Positions 36,057 through 48,720 are shown, counted from the first letter of the stretch. The stretch: DNA of 64,000 bases from Lithospermum erythrorhizon (GCA_019722365.1 JADFUC010001482.1:18161-82160), one strand, 5' to 3'. A program made the numbers and translations. Notes: generated by a model not told the origin, from the sequence alone.

Positions 36057-37046
36057 GTGCACTCATATTTTTTTGCAGAGGCTCCAATCATGAAATTTGT
36101 ACGCTCCCTATTTCTAATTCTTCATTCCCCCTCGTATTCTCTCCTTTTCCTCCATACAATCAGCCTCTCTTTGCCGCCAATTTATTTTTCCTTCACATTT
36201 CTCATTTCCCCTCCTCCGTCCTTCACATTCCTCATCTTTCTCTGTTGCTGGATGTCTCAATTCTCTCTGGTAAGTTTATATTGAAAATTGAATCTTTTTG
36301 GTGATTTTAATATGTTTTGTTTCTGGGTTTTTTTGTTTGATGTTTTATTGATTTGTTTTTATTAGTATTTAAGTTTGATGGTTTTTTATATGATTCTGTT
36401 TCAGGGTTTTTTCTTATATTATTAATTATTGTACTGGATTTTTTTTAATTTTTTTGTTTGATGTTTTATTGATTTGTTTTTATTATTATTTATGTTTGGT
36501 GGTTTTTTATATGATTCTTGTATTATTAATTATTGTATTATATAATCTTTAATTTATAGTTTGTATGTTCTTTGATTTTTTCTTTGTAATGCTTATATTA
36601 TTGGAGTTTCATGAGGATATAGTTGACTAACTTTGGAGGTGTTTCATGGAGCTTTTCATGAGGTGCTTATAAGCTAAATCTTGCAAAATAATCATGTTGC
36701 ATAATGAAATCAATAAATTTTGGTGTGATTTCTCTTATGTTAGGTATTGTGTTGGTGTGTTTGCATACATGGTGTATAAGTAGAAGTGTGGTACGTTTTG
36801 AGTAAAATTTAGTTCTTTTTGGATAAGTTCTCTTGTTTGAGCATGTATGAGTAAATTTTTAGCTTTGAAGGAACATATCGACTGGTAGGTGTAAATTTCA
36901 CTTAAATTTTAGTAGCAGGATCTTAGTAGTAATTTTTTAGTAGCTTCTCTTTGTTAGTATGCACTTATGATTGTAAAATTATGACTTTGATTGTAAGAAT
37001 ATATTTAAGTTTATTAGCTCTTGTTCTGAGTTTTTATTATAAACAG
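36057..37046 (+). other. Leader exon and intron of the Harbinger Myb-like gene
   Basis: A CT-rich leader (CCCCTCGTATTCTCTCC, CTCTCTTTGCC) ends at 36269 before GTAAGTTTA. An intron with TTTATTATAAACAG closes at 37046, right before the ATG. Inside the intron a block of about 121 bp is repeated (GTTTGATGTTTTATTGATTT at 36335 and 36456). The 75-codon open frame over the leader is not a likely protein. Confidence 0.6.
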
Positions 37047-37047
37047 G

Positions 37048-38399
37048 ATGGATTCGCAACTAGAATATGATATGTCCTCTTATACTGATGTGCCTCTAAA
37101 AAAATCTCCCCTATTTTCACAATTTTCACCTGATGAAAATGGAGGTTATAGAATTAGGCGTGGAAATAACTTTAACATAGAAGAAGATAAGTTATTATTA
37201 TCTGCTTGGTTAAATATTAGTTTGGATTCCATCACGGGTACAAATATGAAATCTGGTGAATTTTGGAAGAAGGTGGAGAACTACTTCATTGAAGGTAAAG
37301 AACCAGATTGGCCTCAACGTTCACCGATCTCCTTAAGCCATCGGTGGTCTAACATCCAACATGTCGTCAATAAGTTTTGTGGTTGTTTATCTCATATTGA
37401 GAAAAATGCATTGAAGTGGTGCATCTAAAGAAACAATGTAAGTATCCATAAATTTTAATATGTTCTTGACTTGTGAATTTTTAAGCATCATTGTCTAGTA
37501 TTTCTGATAAGTTCAAGGTAAGAATTAGAACCTAACTGTTATATAAAGATACAAATGGGACATCCAGCTAATACCTAGATTGCTATTATCCTAAAGGGCA
37601 TTTATTTTTACTTTTATTATGTGACTATGTTGTACTACTAATTTAGGATTATCAAGTATTGCATCCATTTTCCCCTTAGTTTGTTTCTATCTTGTTCGGA
37701 CTAGGTTGTTAATTCCTCTTTATATTCATTTTAGAAGTAAGACTTCTGTATTATGTCAACAAGAAAGGAGAACTTTGTTTCTGCTGAGTTTTGAAGTTTT
37801 TCACATGTAAAATCATATTTGCCAATAACAATACTGATTGAAACCAAACATTGGAGTTGTATGTTTAGGATTATAACTGGCAACTCTTAAATTTGAATTA
37901 TTTATTTTGTTGAATGCTTGTAATGCTATGTCTATAATTCTTTTTTCCAGATTCAAGCTGCCCGGAAAATATTTCTGTACAAGCAGTCTTTTTCGTCGAT
38001 CATTATTTAAGGACCTTTCAAAGTTTGAACAAAAGTGGATTAATAGGCCGGACAATGTTGTTATTCCTAAAAGGAAAGCACCAACATGTTCATTGAATCA
38101 TAGACGCCAGTGCAAAGAGAAGACATTCACCTTAGGATGAGAGAAGAAACTACGAGGATAGAATGTTAAAATATAATTCAAATACTGAACAACGTGCCAA
38201 GCTTTTTGAAATACAAAAAGCACAATTCGAAATACAAAAAGCGCAATTGTTGGGAGATCAAATAAGGGAATCGTATCAAGAATGAAAAGCTCAAATTGAA
38301 GCAAAATAGGGAAGATATGGAGATCATGATGAAGGATACTAGCTCAATGAATTTGATTCAACAAGAATACTTCAAACTTTGCCAAATGAAAATCCAATG
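37048..38399 (+). pseudogene. PIF/Harbinger Myb/SANT-like ORF1 protein, frameshifted
   Basis: The first coding exon reads RRGNNFNIEEDKLLLSAWLN then GEFWKKVENYF, WPQRSPISLSHRWSNIQ and VNKFCGC. This is the Myb/SANT-like DNA-binding domain of Harbinger ORF1 proteins, which help the transposase enter the nucleus and bind DNA. One extra base near 37411 turns the expected NALSGASKETM into an early stop. The exon ends at 37437 (GTAAGT), and the next starts at 37951 (IQAARKIFLYKQS), again with a frameshift before KDLSKFEQKW. The tail (AKLFEIQKAQFEIQKAQ ... MKDTSSMNL ... QEYFKLCQMKI) is the usual coiled C terminus, stopping near 38399. Many plant genomes mislabel such proteins as glutathione S-transferase T3-like. 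Confidence 0.85.
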
Positions 38400-39120
38400 A
38401 AGAATGAATACTCTGACATGAGCCATTCCTTTTATTTTCAATTATACTAGTTCTATATTTGTGGTTGTGAATCGTGTGTTAGAATGATCTTGTTGAATTT
38501 GGTTAATAGTTGTAGTACTAGTCTCTTTATGTTAACCATATTACTGTTTACTATGTGAGCTTGGTGATCATTTCAATGGTAATAATTTATAATTTCGTTT
38601 TACTCTGTTAGTTAATTTTTCAAAGCTGCTAGCTAAATTATAATCTCGTTTTCATCTGCATTCTCTTGATCACATTAACAAAACCAATTGTTATGTGAGT
38701 ACAGGATTAGTGGGTGAATGATCATTGACTTCCTTTAGTGTTGTCATTTCTTTATTTATCTGTTCTTTGAAGAGATCCTACAGTGGCAGAACTCATTGGT
38801 GTGAACAAGTAATAATCTAGAGATCCTAATGCACATTAAAAGTGTTCATATCTATTTATTGGTTGTTTTTATTATTTACTCTCATCTTTCTCTAGAACTT
38901 TGTGTCCATGAAATACTAAGGAATCTCCACTCTGTAAGTCCTATAAGCTTTATGCGTAAATACAAACTAACAGACTATATAATGGAAGGATTTGAAACAA
39001 TCAAAAGGATTCGATCAAATATGCTTGAGAAAGCTAAAGATATCTAAATAAAATAGATCCATTTACTCAATTTAAAAAATTTAAATCTACAAAAGAAGGA
39101 ACATAATAATATTTCAAGCT

Positions 39121-40447
39121 TATCATAATTCACACAAAGCGAAATTGCATTTGAGATAGGTTTCCCAACTAACACTATATAATATACCACAAGGAGTGCT
39201 CAATAAGGTACTCTTGAAGTTGTTTATTGATGGATGAATCTCTAATCTTTTCATGTTGCATAATGAAATTTTGTACCTCATCGGTTCTTGAAGTTGAGAT
39301 GGTTGGTTTTGGAACACTATCATTCTCTTGCTCATACTCATAAAATTATGTTGCTTCTTGGTCCATATCTCGCTCATTTTCAACAATCATATTGTGCATT
39401 ATTATACAAGCCATCATTATTTCCTTAAGATCATCCTTATTAAAATAACGAGGCGAGGGCGGCGGAACAATAGAAATCTTGGTGAAGAATTCCAAATGTC
39501 CGCTGTCGTTCCGCAAGAGCTTTCATGAACTCTAACAAAATATTTTTCTTATTTCCTATTGAAGTTGGGATTGATTTCACAAATGTTATGGGAGTAGAAT
39601 ATATATACCATCAGCTAAATAATATCCCATATTATAATCATGACCGTTAATTGAGTATTGCACCTTTGGAGCATCTCCTTTACAGCAATATCCTCATGGG
39701 ACTTACCGAGGATCTCGCTCCAATCGTTAATGTCATTGTGAGACCTTGAGGTAAACCAAAATACATTACTTATACAAGTATGTCACTTATAGTCTGACAA
39801 CTTTTTAAAATAATAGTTGTGGCTTACCGTTGCGGCCGTATGGAAATTTCCAGACCATTGAGTCCATTACCGGTCGCGTGATCGATGCTTCGTGACATGC
39901 TGGTTTCCTCGTGCTTTTTCTTTAGCGAGCAACCTCGTAAGATCTTCATTGTTTGGCTTTCTCAAATATTGACTTGTGAAATTTTCCACAATCGCCTTGA
40001 CAAACCTTTTCATGCTTTTTATTGCATACTTTATCTGATGCCCATATACTGTTATTTAAATCTCTCATGTGACATGTAGAAAAATTACGTCACGGCGGAT
40101 ATTTTTTGGATAGAAGATAAATCAAGCCTTCCAGCGCGATTGCGTTTTTGCACAAAATAATCATCATGTCTGACCGCTTCATTTTTATACGAATAAATAC
40201 TTCACAGCGCGTATAAATCTTCTTCTAAACATTTTTGAGGTATAATGCATCATTCCGGCGGAATAATCTTGATACAAGCGATGCGCCCACATGACTTTTT
40301 ATCGCGATTGATGAACACGCGATGATGCATTAGAACTTTGCTTAATGTCGAACACTTTATTCATATTTAAAAGAAATACGGACTTGATATAATCTTCACG
40401 GAGAGACGAATCCATAAAATCACTACCATCATCAAAAAAGAATTTCA
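39121..40447 (-). pseudogene. PIF/Harbinger DDE transposase, broken
   Basis: On the minus strand, in order: IKMKRSDMMIILCKN (like MRRxLFLRI), then FVKAIVENF and YLRKPNNEDLTRLLAKEKAR, then SHNDIN, the conserved segment with the second catalytic Asp, then INGHDYNMGYYLADGIY, FVKSIPTSIGNKK, then MMACIIMHNMIVENERD and finally RDSSIHQQLQEYLIEHLW. These are landmarks of the plant Harbinger nuclease. Frames shift at several points and stops interrupt it. The GSIDCMHW-type segment with the first catalytic Asp is not readable. Confidence 0.85.
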
Positions 40448-40860
40448 TAATTTTTTGTAGTAATATTCAAGAGGCTGTTCAATTTTTTGATAATATCCTA
40501 CTATAAAATAGTACAATCTTTCAATTGATTATGATGAGTGTTTTATAATATATATGACCTAATGGACTATCTCTAACATAAGCCCATATTCAATGTAAAT
40601 ATAATGCACAATAAAATATATATCCCTAGAATAATTCATCTAGATATAAAAAATAAGAGAATAAAATTTATTTGTAACTTGTTAGAAAATTTGAAATTCA
40701 TTCACAACTTAATTAAATCGCATCTCGTCTTTTAAAAAATATAGCCGTTGAAAATTTAAAAATATTGACATATTTGAAATACTCAAATTTAAAATTTGGA
40801 TGAATAATAGGGAAGCTGTTAAACTACACACATAAAAAGCTAGCCCCTAAAATGAGAAAA

Positions 40861-41750
40861 TTGATGATTATGTATTTTAGGAAAAATTATAGGGGGAGGC
40901 TGATGCACATGCTGTCGCTCGAAAAATTCGGCTCCTAAAAGCTATTTAGGGATTGAAATTGTAAAAATAACCCAAAATTACCTTTGCATCAACTTCTACA
41001 AAATAGGGTGGCCCAATAAAATTATTCATTTCGTCACTATTCATTTAAATTTATACACTTGATATTTTCTATTATTTTTTTCTCCCTCATTTTTACTCTT
41101 TTTCAATTATATAAAAATATAAAAATAAAAATAAATAAATATTTTCGTCATATACAAAAAGACATTTTATTCAACATCAAACTTTCAACTATCTTGGAAA
41201 AAGATTTGAGGTTGTCCTTAATCACATCAAACTTTTTTAGAATGATTTTTTTTCTCTGATTCAATAATTTAATTTAATAAGCTAGATCACAATATAGTTG
41301 AAAGTTTTTTAACAAATTCTAAATATAAAAAATAATTGATCATCAATATGTTTTTTCGTTTAAAAAAAAATCATATTATCATATATTAACATTTATAAGT
41401 TAAAATATTAAAATCTATATTTGGATAAAGTTAATTTAGGATTAAAATTGGTTTCCTCAATCGATCAACAAATTATAAATTAACTTTTTTGTTAAATTGA
41501 AATAAATGTAGTAATTGAAATGCGTGATACCGTATTGAAGGCATAAATATAAGGATAAATTTCATCTGGACATGAGCTACGAAAATCGTTTTGAATAAAT
41601 ACAACATTTCAAAACTTCGAATAATATAAGTACACAGGGTGATTTTTTGTATGAATTTTGAAAAAAATATTTTTGTGGCACGAAATACTTTGTAAGAGTA
41701 AGCGCAAAAGCCAAAAGCGAGAAAAATTATATATATTAACATGAGTCGTT
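40861..41750. other. AT-rich intergenic stretch, nothing recognised
   Basis: Short open frames only. No domain or repeat structure was seen. Confidence 0.4.
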
Positions 41751-41754
41751 TTAA

Positions 41755-42320
41755 AATAATAAATAATTATTTTAATTAATTAAATTAAAAAAAGCATCAC
41801 TGACGCTTGCATGCAGCACAAACCAACCATGGCAAAACCACACCTCATCTTCTTTGCATGCTGACCTTTCCCAACGCGAAATTAATAATTGCTTCTGTGA
41901 ACTTCACTTTCATAATTTGTACTACTGGATTCAGAGCAGCTTTTATAAGTTTCCACTTCAGGGTTACCAAAGGTTTCTTCTTCACAAAATAATTGTAGAT
42001 CTGAAAATATCTATTCATGCAAATAATAAAATAAAGGCTAAAAGTTCAGATTTGTTACCTTTTGAATGACAAAAAGTATGTCCATGGCTGTAATGTTACA
42101 TTTTCGAAACAAATGAAAAACAAAAAAATCAGATTTTTATCATTTTAGGATCAAAAGAAGAATAAAATATTCTCTTTGTATAATGAAACATTTTGTGCCG
42201 GGAAGGAGACATCTGTGTATCATGTTTTTGCTTGCTACAGTTGGTTTGGTGGTAGTGGGGGTAAGGTTGAATGGTGTTAATTTTTAATTTAATTAATTAA
42301 ATTAATTATTAAAAATTGAT
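41755..42320. mobile_element. Possible MITE with AT-rich terminal inverted repeats (about 560 bp)
   Basis: The left arm (41757-41794) contains TTTTAATTAATTAAATTAAA and the right arm (42278-42316) holds the near-exact inverted counterpart (TTTAATTTAATTAATTAAAT). The arms extend over about 30 matching bases. The interior is of mixed composition, contains no ORF above 71 codons, and encodes nothing I recognise. The arms are simple AT, so chance is not excluded. Confidence 0.45.
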
Positions 42321-43138
42321 TCATTAGTATTTGTTATTTTAAAAATGTTTTATAAAGTGTAGCTATATATAATTATTACATTTTTATCTTAGATTTAAAG
42401 TAGGTTAATGTATTAGCTCATTTTTTCAAAATAATAATCAAAAATTAACTAGAATGCTATTTGAATAATTAAAAGAATTCGTAATACATTTAAAATGTGC
42501 CTACGTAGTTCAAATGTCTATATTAAATTATCCTAAATATAAAATTGTTCGCATCTTCTAATTTATTTGTCACACATGTTAGGAATCACACATGGCTTGG
42601 ACACCATCATAACATACGTACACACATTAGGATTTCTTTTCAGATAATAATAATATGGGATGCTGAAAAGGTACACATGTTAATATATATGACAGTTAAT
42701 TTGTGACTACATTTTGCAAAGCTTTCTGTAATGTTGGAAATGGTGGAGTGTCACAATGTGACAGTCACATGACAAAGAGACGGGACCACGGAGAAAAAAA
42801 CATTCATTATAAAGATTTTTATGTGTGCCCTTATATTATTGGAATTAAGCTGTTTTTAGAGCTTTGACAAAGTGAAAAGTTAGAGGTAAAATCAAAACTT
42901 TGTGAGCTACAGTATCATGCATACTCAATAATTCAACTTCTTCTACTTGCTAGTATTAGATGTCAATTGAGCCGGTTCAGGGGTAGTCCAAATAATTTAC
43001 TAGGATGCATGAGAGTTATATATTTAATCAATATTTGATAATTAGTTTATTCAAGTTAACTATTTGAAGCCACTCAAGTATGAATAGATAAAAATAATAG
43101 TAGTACAACGTACTCGTAAATAGTCTTTATTAAGAGGC
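42321..43138. other. Intergenic stretch, nothing recognised
   Basis: AT-rich. The patch 42735-42800 holds CACAATGTGACAGTCACATG, a small inverted repeat, but no gene is attached to it. Confidence 0.4.
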
Positions 43139-43277
43139 CAGGTAACTCGGCTTGCCCGCTTCGTTACGGCTGAAAAAATCGTCTCGATAATCCAGCTCGA
43201 AGAAGGTTAATCGAAGGCGAACTTCAGTAATTTTTTACTCGATAGGCTTGCTCGAATGCCCGTCTCCTTCGGTATAT

Positions 43278-43448
43278 TACTCCACTTCATCCCATTTTCT
43301 AAGGTATGTTTACTTTTTACAAAAATTTTAGAAATTTTAAATTTTATGCCATGGCCAATTTTACTCCACTTTTTAAAACTAAACAAGAACTAATTTTGGG
43401 ATTGCTAAAAAAGGAAAATATCCCTTACAATATGGGATAGAGGGAGTA
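43278..43448. mobile_element. Stowaway-like MITE (171 bp), nested
   Basis: The ends TACTCCACTTCATCCCAT and ATATGGGATAGAGGGAGTA form a terminal inverted repeat with TA at both borders. It is immediately right of copy 1 of the GC-rich repeat. Confidence 0.88.
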
Positions 43449-43590
43449 TATAAAATAAAATACTAATTTCTTATAAATTGTGGGCTTCAAATACAAAAAA
43501 TTTATTAAAATATTGTATAAAAATAAAATACTACTTTCTTAAAATATTATATATTGTATAAAATAAAATACTACTTTCTTAAAATACAAA
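43449..43590. repeat. AT-rich tandem repeat
   Basis: The words ATAAAATAAAATACTA(A/C)TTTCTT occur three times, with partial copies of the intervening ATATTGTATA, directly after the MITE. Confidence 0.65.
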
Positions 43591-43780
43591 AAAAATTGCT
43601 CAAATTTCTAAAGGACCGGGTAACCGGCACATATTCGTTATTCGACTGAAAAACCGACTCGATACCGGCTCGAAAGTTAATCGAGTAAATTTTTACTAGA
43701 TTGCTCGGTAATTACTCGAGGTACCGGTAAAGAGGCGACCCGTCCGAGGTGGCGGTACCCACTCGTACCCAACTCTTCAA

Positions 43781-45239
43781 CAACACCTTCATGAGTCGCA
43801 AACTGGCGGTAAAGAAGCCCAAGTCTTGAAATCTGCAGCGCCCCGTGCGGTGTGGGTTCGGTCTAATAAGGGAGTGAACCTTGTATTGAGTGATTAAAAT
43901 GAAGATTTAGTCACGATCGGTTGAGGACTTGAAAGCGTCTCATGATTAGCTCGCCAGGTGATATTCGGAATGAGGATTTCGAGATCATTAGTGTACTAAT
44001 TTCACATAATTAACAATTTATGAATAATCCATGATCTTATCAATTCAGTCGGATTGTTGTAACATACTGTATCAATGTAGGACATGGACTCAACAATATA
44101 TATATAAGTATAATATGTTTAAAATACTTCAAACAATATTAATGACCTACCACAGAAACACTATGACATATAGTATAGTCCCATCATTTACATGATACTC
44201 CGTAGGATGCTGAGTTGGAATTTACAACTTTGGAGGGTGTAGATTTCTCCAGAAATCCAATTATGAATGGATTCAATTGTAAAATCTCGCCGGACCTGTG
44301 ATCCAATTATAAATTTTACTGGGGAGACCCAATTGCAAATTTAGCCTAATAGACCAACTTTAATTAAGTCAACAACTTAATTTGTCAAATTAAGTCAACA
44401 ATTCAATTTCTCAAATTTTCCTTTAATTTCACTGTCACCACCGCCACCGCCGCCACTACTACATGTAAGGATAAAATCAATACTCTTCTCACAATTTTCG
44501 TACTTACTTGTTCTAAACATAAACCCTAATTTTTAGGAAAAAAACAGTTATACGAAAAATCGGAAAGAAAACAAAAAATCACTGATAAAATAAAAGCAAT
44601 TGCGAAATCAAACAGAATGAAAGGTACAAATCAACTTATTATACAAAAAATTAATTTATTCAATTTCGTGCTTGAATTCTAATTGCATGTTGTAATTATG
44701 TTTTATGTTCAACTTCATGCTTATTTATTGTGATTCTGTGCTTTATTTTGATTTATTGTGATTATTATTGATTTTATGAATATATGATGATGTTTATTTG
44801 TGATTTGGTTTGTAAACGTATGTTGGTTACTTTTGGGGATAATTCGTTGATCCGAAGCTAAATTATTTTGTAATATATATGTTTATTAATTTATGATTAA
44901 ATGTAGTAGTAGTTACTTGTAATTTTTGTTGATTTTATAAATATGTTCTGATGTTTATAATGAAATATTGTCATGTAACTGTTACAAAAATATTGTCATG
45001 TTTTCGAAATATTGTGCTGCAAAAAGTACACATGTTTATAATTGTGCATTCTGTATCCATTTAAAAAATATGACAATATTTTTGTGCATTTGGTATACAT
45101 ATAACAAAAAATAAAATATATTTTTATGATAATAATTACTGGAGTACAAAAAAATGTAAATATTTTTGATTAATTTGACACTTGTGCTTCACAGGATCCG
45201 ACCATGTCCCAATGTCTCCCTTTTTTCCACCTTAAATAT
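43781..45239. other. Intergenic stretch
   Basis: No gene is recognised. A (CCACCG)-like run at about 44430-44455 and three occurrences of ATATTGTCATGT near 44966-45002 are small local repeats. Confidence 0.4.
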
Positions 45240-46950
45240 TGGGCTTCAAATTCCAACAATTTTCATGTTCTTAAATTTGTAGTATGTGTAATGCAAAGAA
45301 GCATTTTTATTATTTATTTAAAGGGGTATAAAATAAAATTCACTGTAGGGGAAAATTCCTCAGTGTATAGGTTTTATCAAATCGAAGAAGATCGACTGTC
45401 CAAACTATAGATCCCTAAACGTTTGCTGACGATTTATGAGATGTCTTGTTTGCTTGCTTGATTTGGTCTTGGAGTTTGGTATGAGCTTGGCTTGATTTGA
45501 GCTCAACTTGGCCTGGATTTGATTTGGATAGGTGCTCTATTACGAGCTGGATATGTGTCATAGTCTTGATGGACTTGAGACTAGTCTGGACTTGGATATG
45601 GTTCGAGCCGGGGAGCCTTAGCAGCGTATTCCCGTGTTGGCTGTATGGACTTGATCTTGGGTCTTGGACTTGATCTCCGGTCTATTTCAGACTTGATGGA
45701 CTTACTGCAAGTGTCTATAGTGTGGGGCTTCACCTTTTGGGGTGGGACTTAGTAGCTTGATATGCTACCTATCTTTGGTGGGACTTGACTCCGAGCTCGT
45801 GAGTTGTATGGAGTGATAACCAAACGAGTTGTCAGTAATGTCTGACTTCTTGTACTATAAATGACTTGCTTGAACTTTATTCTTTGCATGGGGTGGGGCT
45901 TAGTGAGATTGCTTTCTTGGTTTGATTTAGCGTGAAGAAATGTCGTTTTACAGCTTTATCTTCTACAAACTTACTTGACTTTATTGTTAGTGATGATCAA
46001 CCAATGAGGGGGCCTTAGCAGTGTTTAACTGCTTTGGAATCGACTATGAGGTGAATGTTGGTGTATTCTTTATATGGAACTTAATGAATGAAACACGAGA
46101 TTTTTGGTGTTCTGTAAGATTTATGAATGTCGAGGGGGGCTATTTGGCTTATTCACAGATATTCGAGCGTTGCAAATATGTAGCCAGTTAAACCAGTTTT
46201 GCATCGAGCTTAAAAATTCTTGCGTTTGTGCGATAATCTTAATCTCAGTAGCCTGTTTGGGTACGGAGGTCAGGCCTAAACCCAGCCCAAAGTGGTGTTG
46301 TTTACCAGTAGTTTAAAAGATTTAACTTAGAGAATTTCAGAGATTGTCCTCTGTGTTTTCTCAGATGTTTTTTAGGTATTTTCTAAATGAATTCTTGATG
46401 ATCATTTCAAAATATAGGGGGTATTTATAGGATTTTGAAACATGAATCGCATTTTTTCGATTGATTAATTTAATTTAAGGTAAATATTGATCTTTGTCGT
46501 TGAATTTTGAAGGCCGAAGATGCAAGGCAGAGTCGGATATTTAATAATGAAATAATATTAATATATTTTAAACTTTGCTTCCACGGCAAAATTTGGTGCG
46601 CCGTTTCCAAGGGTAATTCTTACCCTAGTTTTACAACCTTTTTATCGGGCCGTCATTTTGAACTCGTTTGTCCAGAAAATTCCATTTTTATTTCCATTTT
46701 CTCCTCTAATTTATTATTAAAATCTCGTAAATTTAGGAAACCCTATTTCGAGTTTAAAATTGGGGTTAATTAATATAAAATTTTAATTTTAACCTTATCG
46801 AGTTTAAAATTTGGGAACCCTATTTCGAGTTTAAAATTAGGGTTAATTAATATAAATCCCTAGCCACATGGTGTTTCTTTAATGGCATGATTTAATTAAT
46901 TTGATTAAGTCATCTTAATCAATTAAATTATTTTTTTAATAAATTTCCCG
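45240..46950 (+). repeat. Dispersed 1.6-kb repeat, copy B (plus)
   Basis: It is the inverted partner of 19460-21060. Both share the GGGGTATAAAATAAAATTCA region, TTATGAGATGT, a TTGG/CTTGA-rich part, GTATTCCCGTGTTGG, AGATTTTTGGTGTTC and finally TTTAATTAATTTGATTAA before TTAATAAATTT. The short duplicated phrase CCCTATTTCGAGTTTAAAAT (about 46740 and 46810) is private to this copy. It may be an LTR, since a leader-like region follows. Confidence 0.65.
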
Positions 46951-48720
46951 TCCTACTGGGTGCCCCGAACCGGGTACATATGCTTAGTAGGTGTCGGGTC
47001 GCGACTGAAGCAGAGTGTCTATTTTCTTGACATGAATGTGTACATGTTGGTATTTAAAAAGCTTTTGAATTTCGACATGTGTTGCTTTCACTTTATAAGC
47101 GGCGTCTAGTCTCTTGTTTGAGCTGTGGATGGCCAGGTTATGTGTAGAACTTGTTTTTTTTATGGAAATTTAATATCCCGTAAATTAAGTTATGACCACC
47201 ATACTTGGCGGGGAGGTTTTAGAGTTGTGATGATTAGCAGTATTTTGAATTTCTTGTGGTGCCTTTAAGGCTAGCTGCGGTCCTCGATCATTATCCGTAT
47301 CATTTAGGGGACTTTGAGAGAATGATAGAAAAACCTATTTATAGAATGCTTGATGTGATACATTTGATGCGATCCGCAGTAAACTCGACTTATAGGGAGG
47401 TTGACTCGTTGAGATTGTGTGACATGTTTATATCATCGCGTCGCTATTAAGTCTTTGGTATGGCTTATTTTAATGAAACTTATTATCTGGAATTTAATCT
47501 TAGAAACGTATTTGGGATCCATCCCAATTCTCAATTTTTTGAAATTACATTATTGATTTAATGTTAGCATGATGTATTCGTATTTAAGACCATTTAATTC
47601 TCCATTTATTAGAGAATTAAATAATTTTTGGTTTAATGTTAACAAGATTTATTACATGTAACGACCAATTTAATTCCAGATCCGTAGAGGATGTAATAGA
47701 ATTAAGTGCATGTTAGTACTCTTTATATACATTGCATATGTATTGATCTAAACCCCTATGGACTTAACGAAATCAATATTTGTATTTTAACATGAATTTA
47801 TTATGTGTTAAATTTTAAGATAATTAATCTTAATCCTATGGATTTTAGAATTAATCATCTTATTTTAGAATTTAACAATCAATTAAATCCCATTTTTTTG
47901 AATTTTCGGACCAATTTAACGAGTAAATATTTGGGATGTATTTTCATGTGAAAAATTTAATCATCCCTACCCATAAACATGGGATTTTCGAACATAGCCT
48001 ATTAGTGGGCTAGTTTGTTTTATTTCGATTTGCCCCGAGCAAAGGAGACTCTTATCGTGAGAAACAAGTAATGGGCTGGGGTTTAGATCTTGTGAGGCAC
48101 AATACATTTAAGGATGAATATTCGAAAAGAAATTAAATCTCATCATCTTCCCAGTAGCGAGTTCCGAGGTAGTGAGGAGAACTTCCTTTTTTTTGCTTGG
48201 AATTTTTGGAGCTTTTTCTTATAGTAAGGACTTTTACCCTTCTCTTGCACTTTTTGGGAGTTGTGTATGCACCTTAATATTCTTGTGATATGTATTTAGA
48301 TGTTTAATTGAGGATTCCCATGTTTAGATTATATGTTACTATCATAAAAACAAAAAATTTAGTATTTTGATGATTATGTAGCCACATGATAATCTTAAGA
48401 TTAAACACCTTTATAATAAGCTTTGTATATTCTCATACATGTGGACATTGATGCTTTGAACCTTTTAAAATCAAACTATGTGTAAAATAGTAGAAACTAT
48501 TCTTTTGATTTTTTGTTTTAGGTTCGTCAAAATAGGACAGTTGTTAGTAAACTGTCCGTAACTTTTTCTTATTTTGTTTGTTTTGTGATTTTCTTGTACT
48601 ATTGGATAGCTAATAGACAGACGGTCATTTTGATATGTAATTGGCCTCGTAAATCGTTCTGAAGCTCGAGTTATAGAGTTCGAGGATTGGTTTTGATCCG
48701 TTTACTATTTTTCTGCCCCA
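46951..48720. other. Unidentified stretch right of repeat copy B
   Basis: The segment 47480-47960 is AT-rich with recurrent TTTAATT/AATTAA phrases. The segment 48140-48260 has CGAGTTCCGAGGTAGTGAGG and a T-rich run, resembling a transcript leader of a retroelement. No primer site or coding domain was found. Confidence 0.3.

Larger units (their letters stand above)
35930..40860. mobile_element. PIF/Harbinger DNA transposon, decayed
   Basis: Two genes typical of the superfamily face each other: a Myb/SANT-like protein on plus (37048-38399) and a DDE transposase on minus (about 40447-39121). The flanks at 35935-35990 and 40804-40853 are similar in inverted orientation: TTTAGGG, then an ACACATAA-like word, then CTTCCCTA on the left, and the same order on the opposite strand on the right. 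These are likely terminal or subterminal repeats. Exact ends and the usual 3-bp target duplication could not be fixed. Confidence 0.8.
43139..43780. repeat. Two direct copies of a GC-rich repeat
   Basis: Copy 1 (about 43139-43270) and copy 2 (about 43612-43735) share the order GG(T)AAC(T)CGGC, TTCGTTA, CTGAAAAA, CTCGATA, GCTCGAA, GTTAATCGA and TTTTTACT. The phrase set (CTCGAAAGTTAATCGAG, ACTCGAGG) is like the Tyr/hAT-type repeats with many TCGAG words found near plant DNA transposons. A Stowaway MITE sits between the copies. Confidence 0.6.

Noticed and set aside
36057..36284. 75-codon frame starting MHSYFFAEAP as a secreted peptide
   Set aside because: It covers a CT-rich leader exon with a clear GTAAGT donor at 36270. 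The Leu/Ser/Pro content comes from CT-rich bases.
37048..37428. Glutathione S-transferase T3-like gene
   Set aside because: This name is often given to such proteins by transfer, but the sequence is the Myb/SANT-like ORF1 of a Harbinger transposon and no transferase fold is present.
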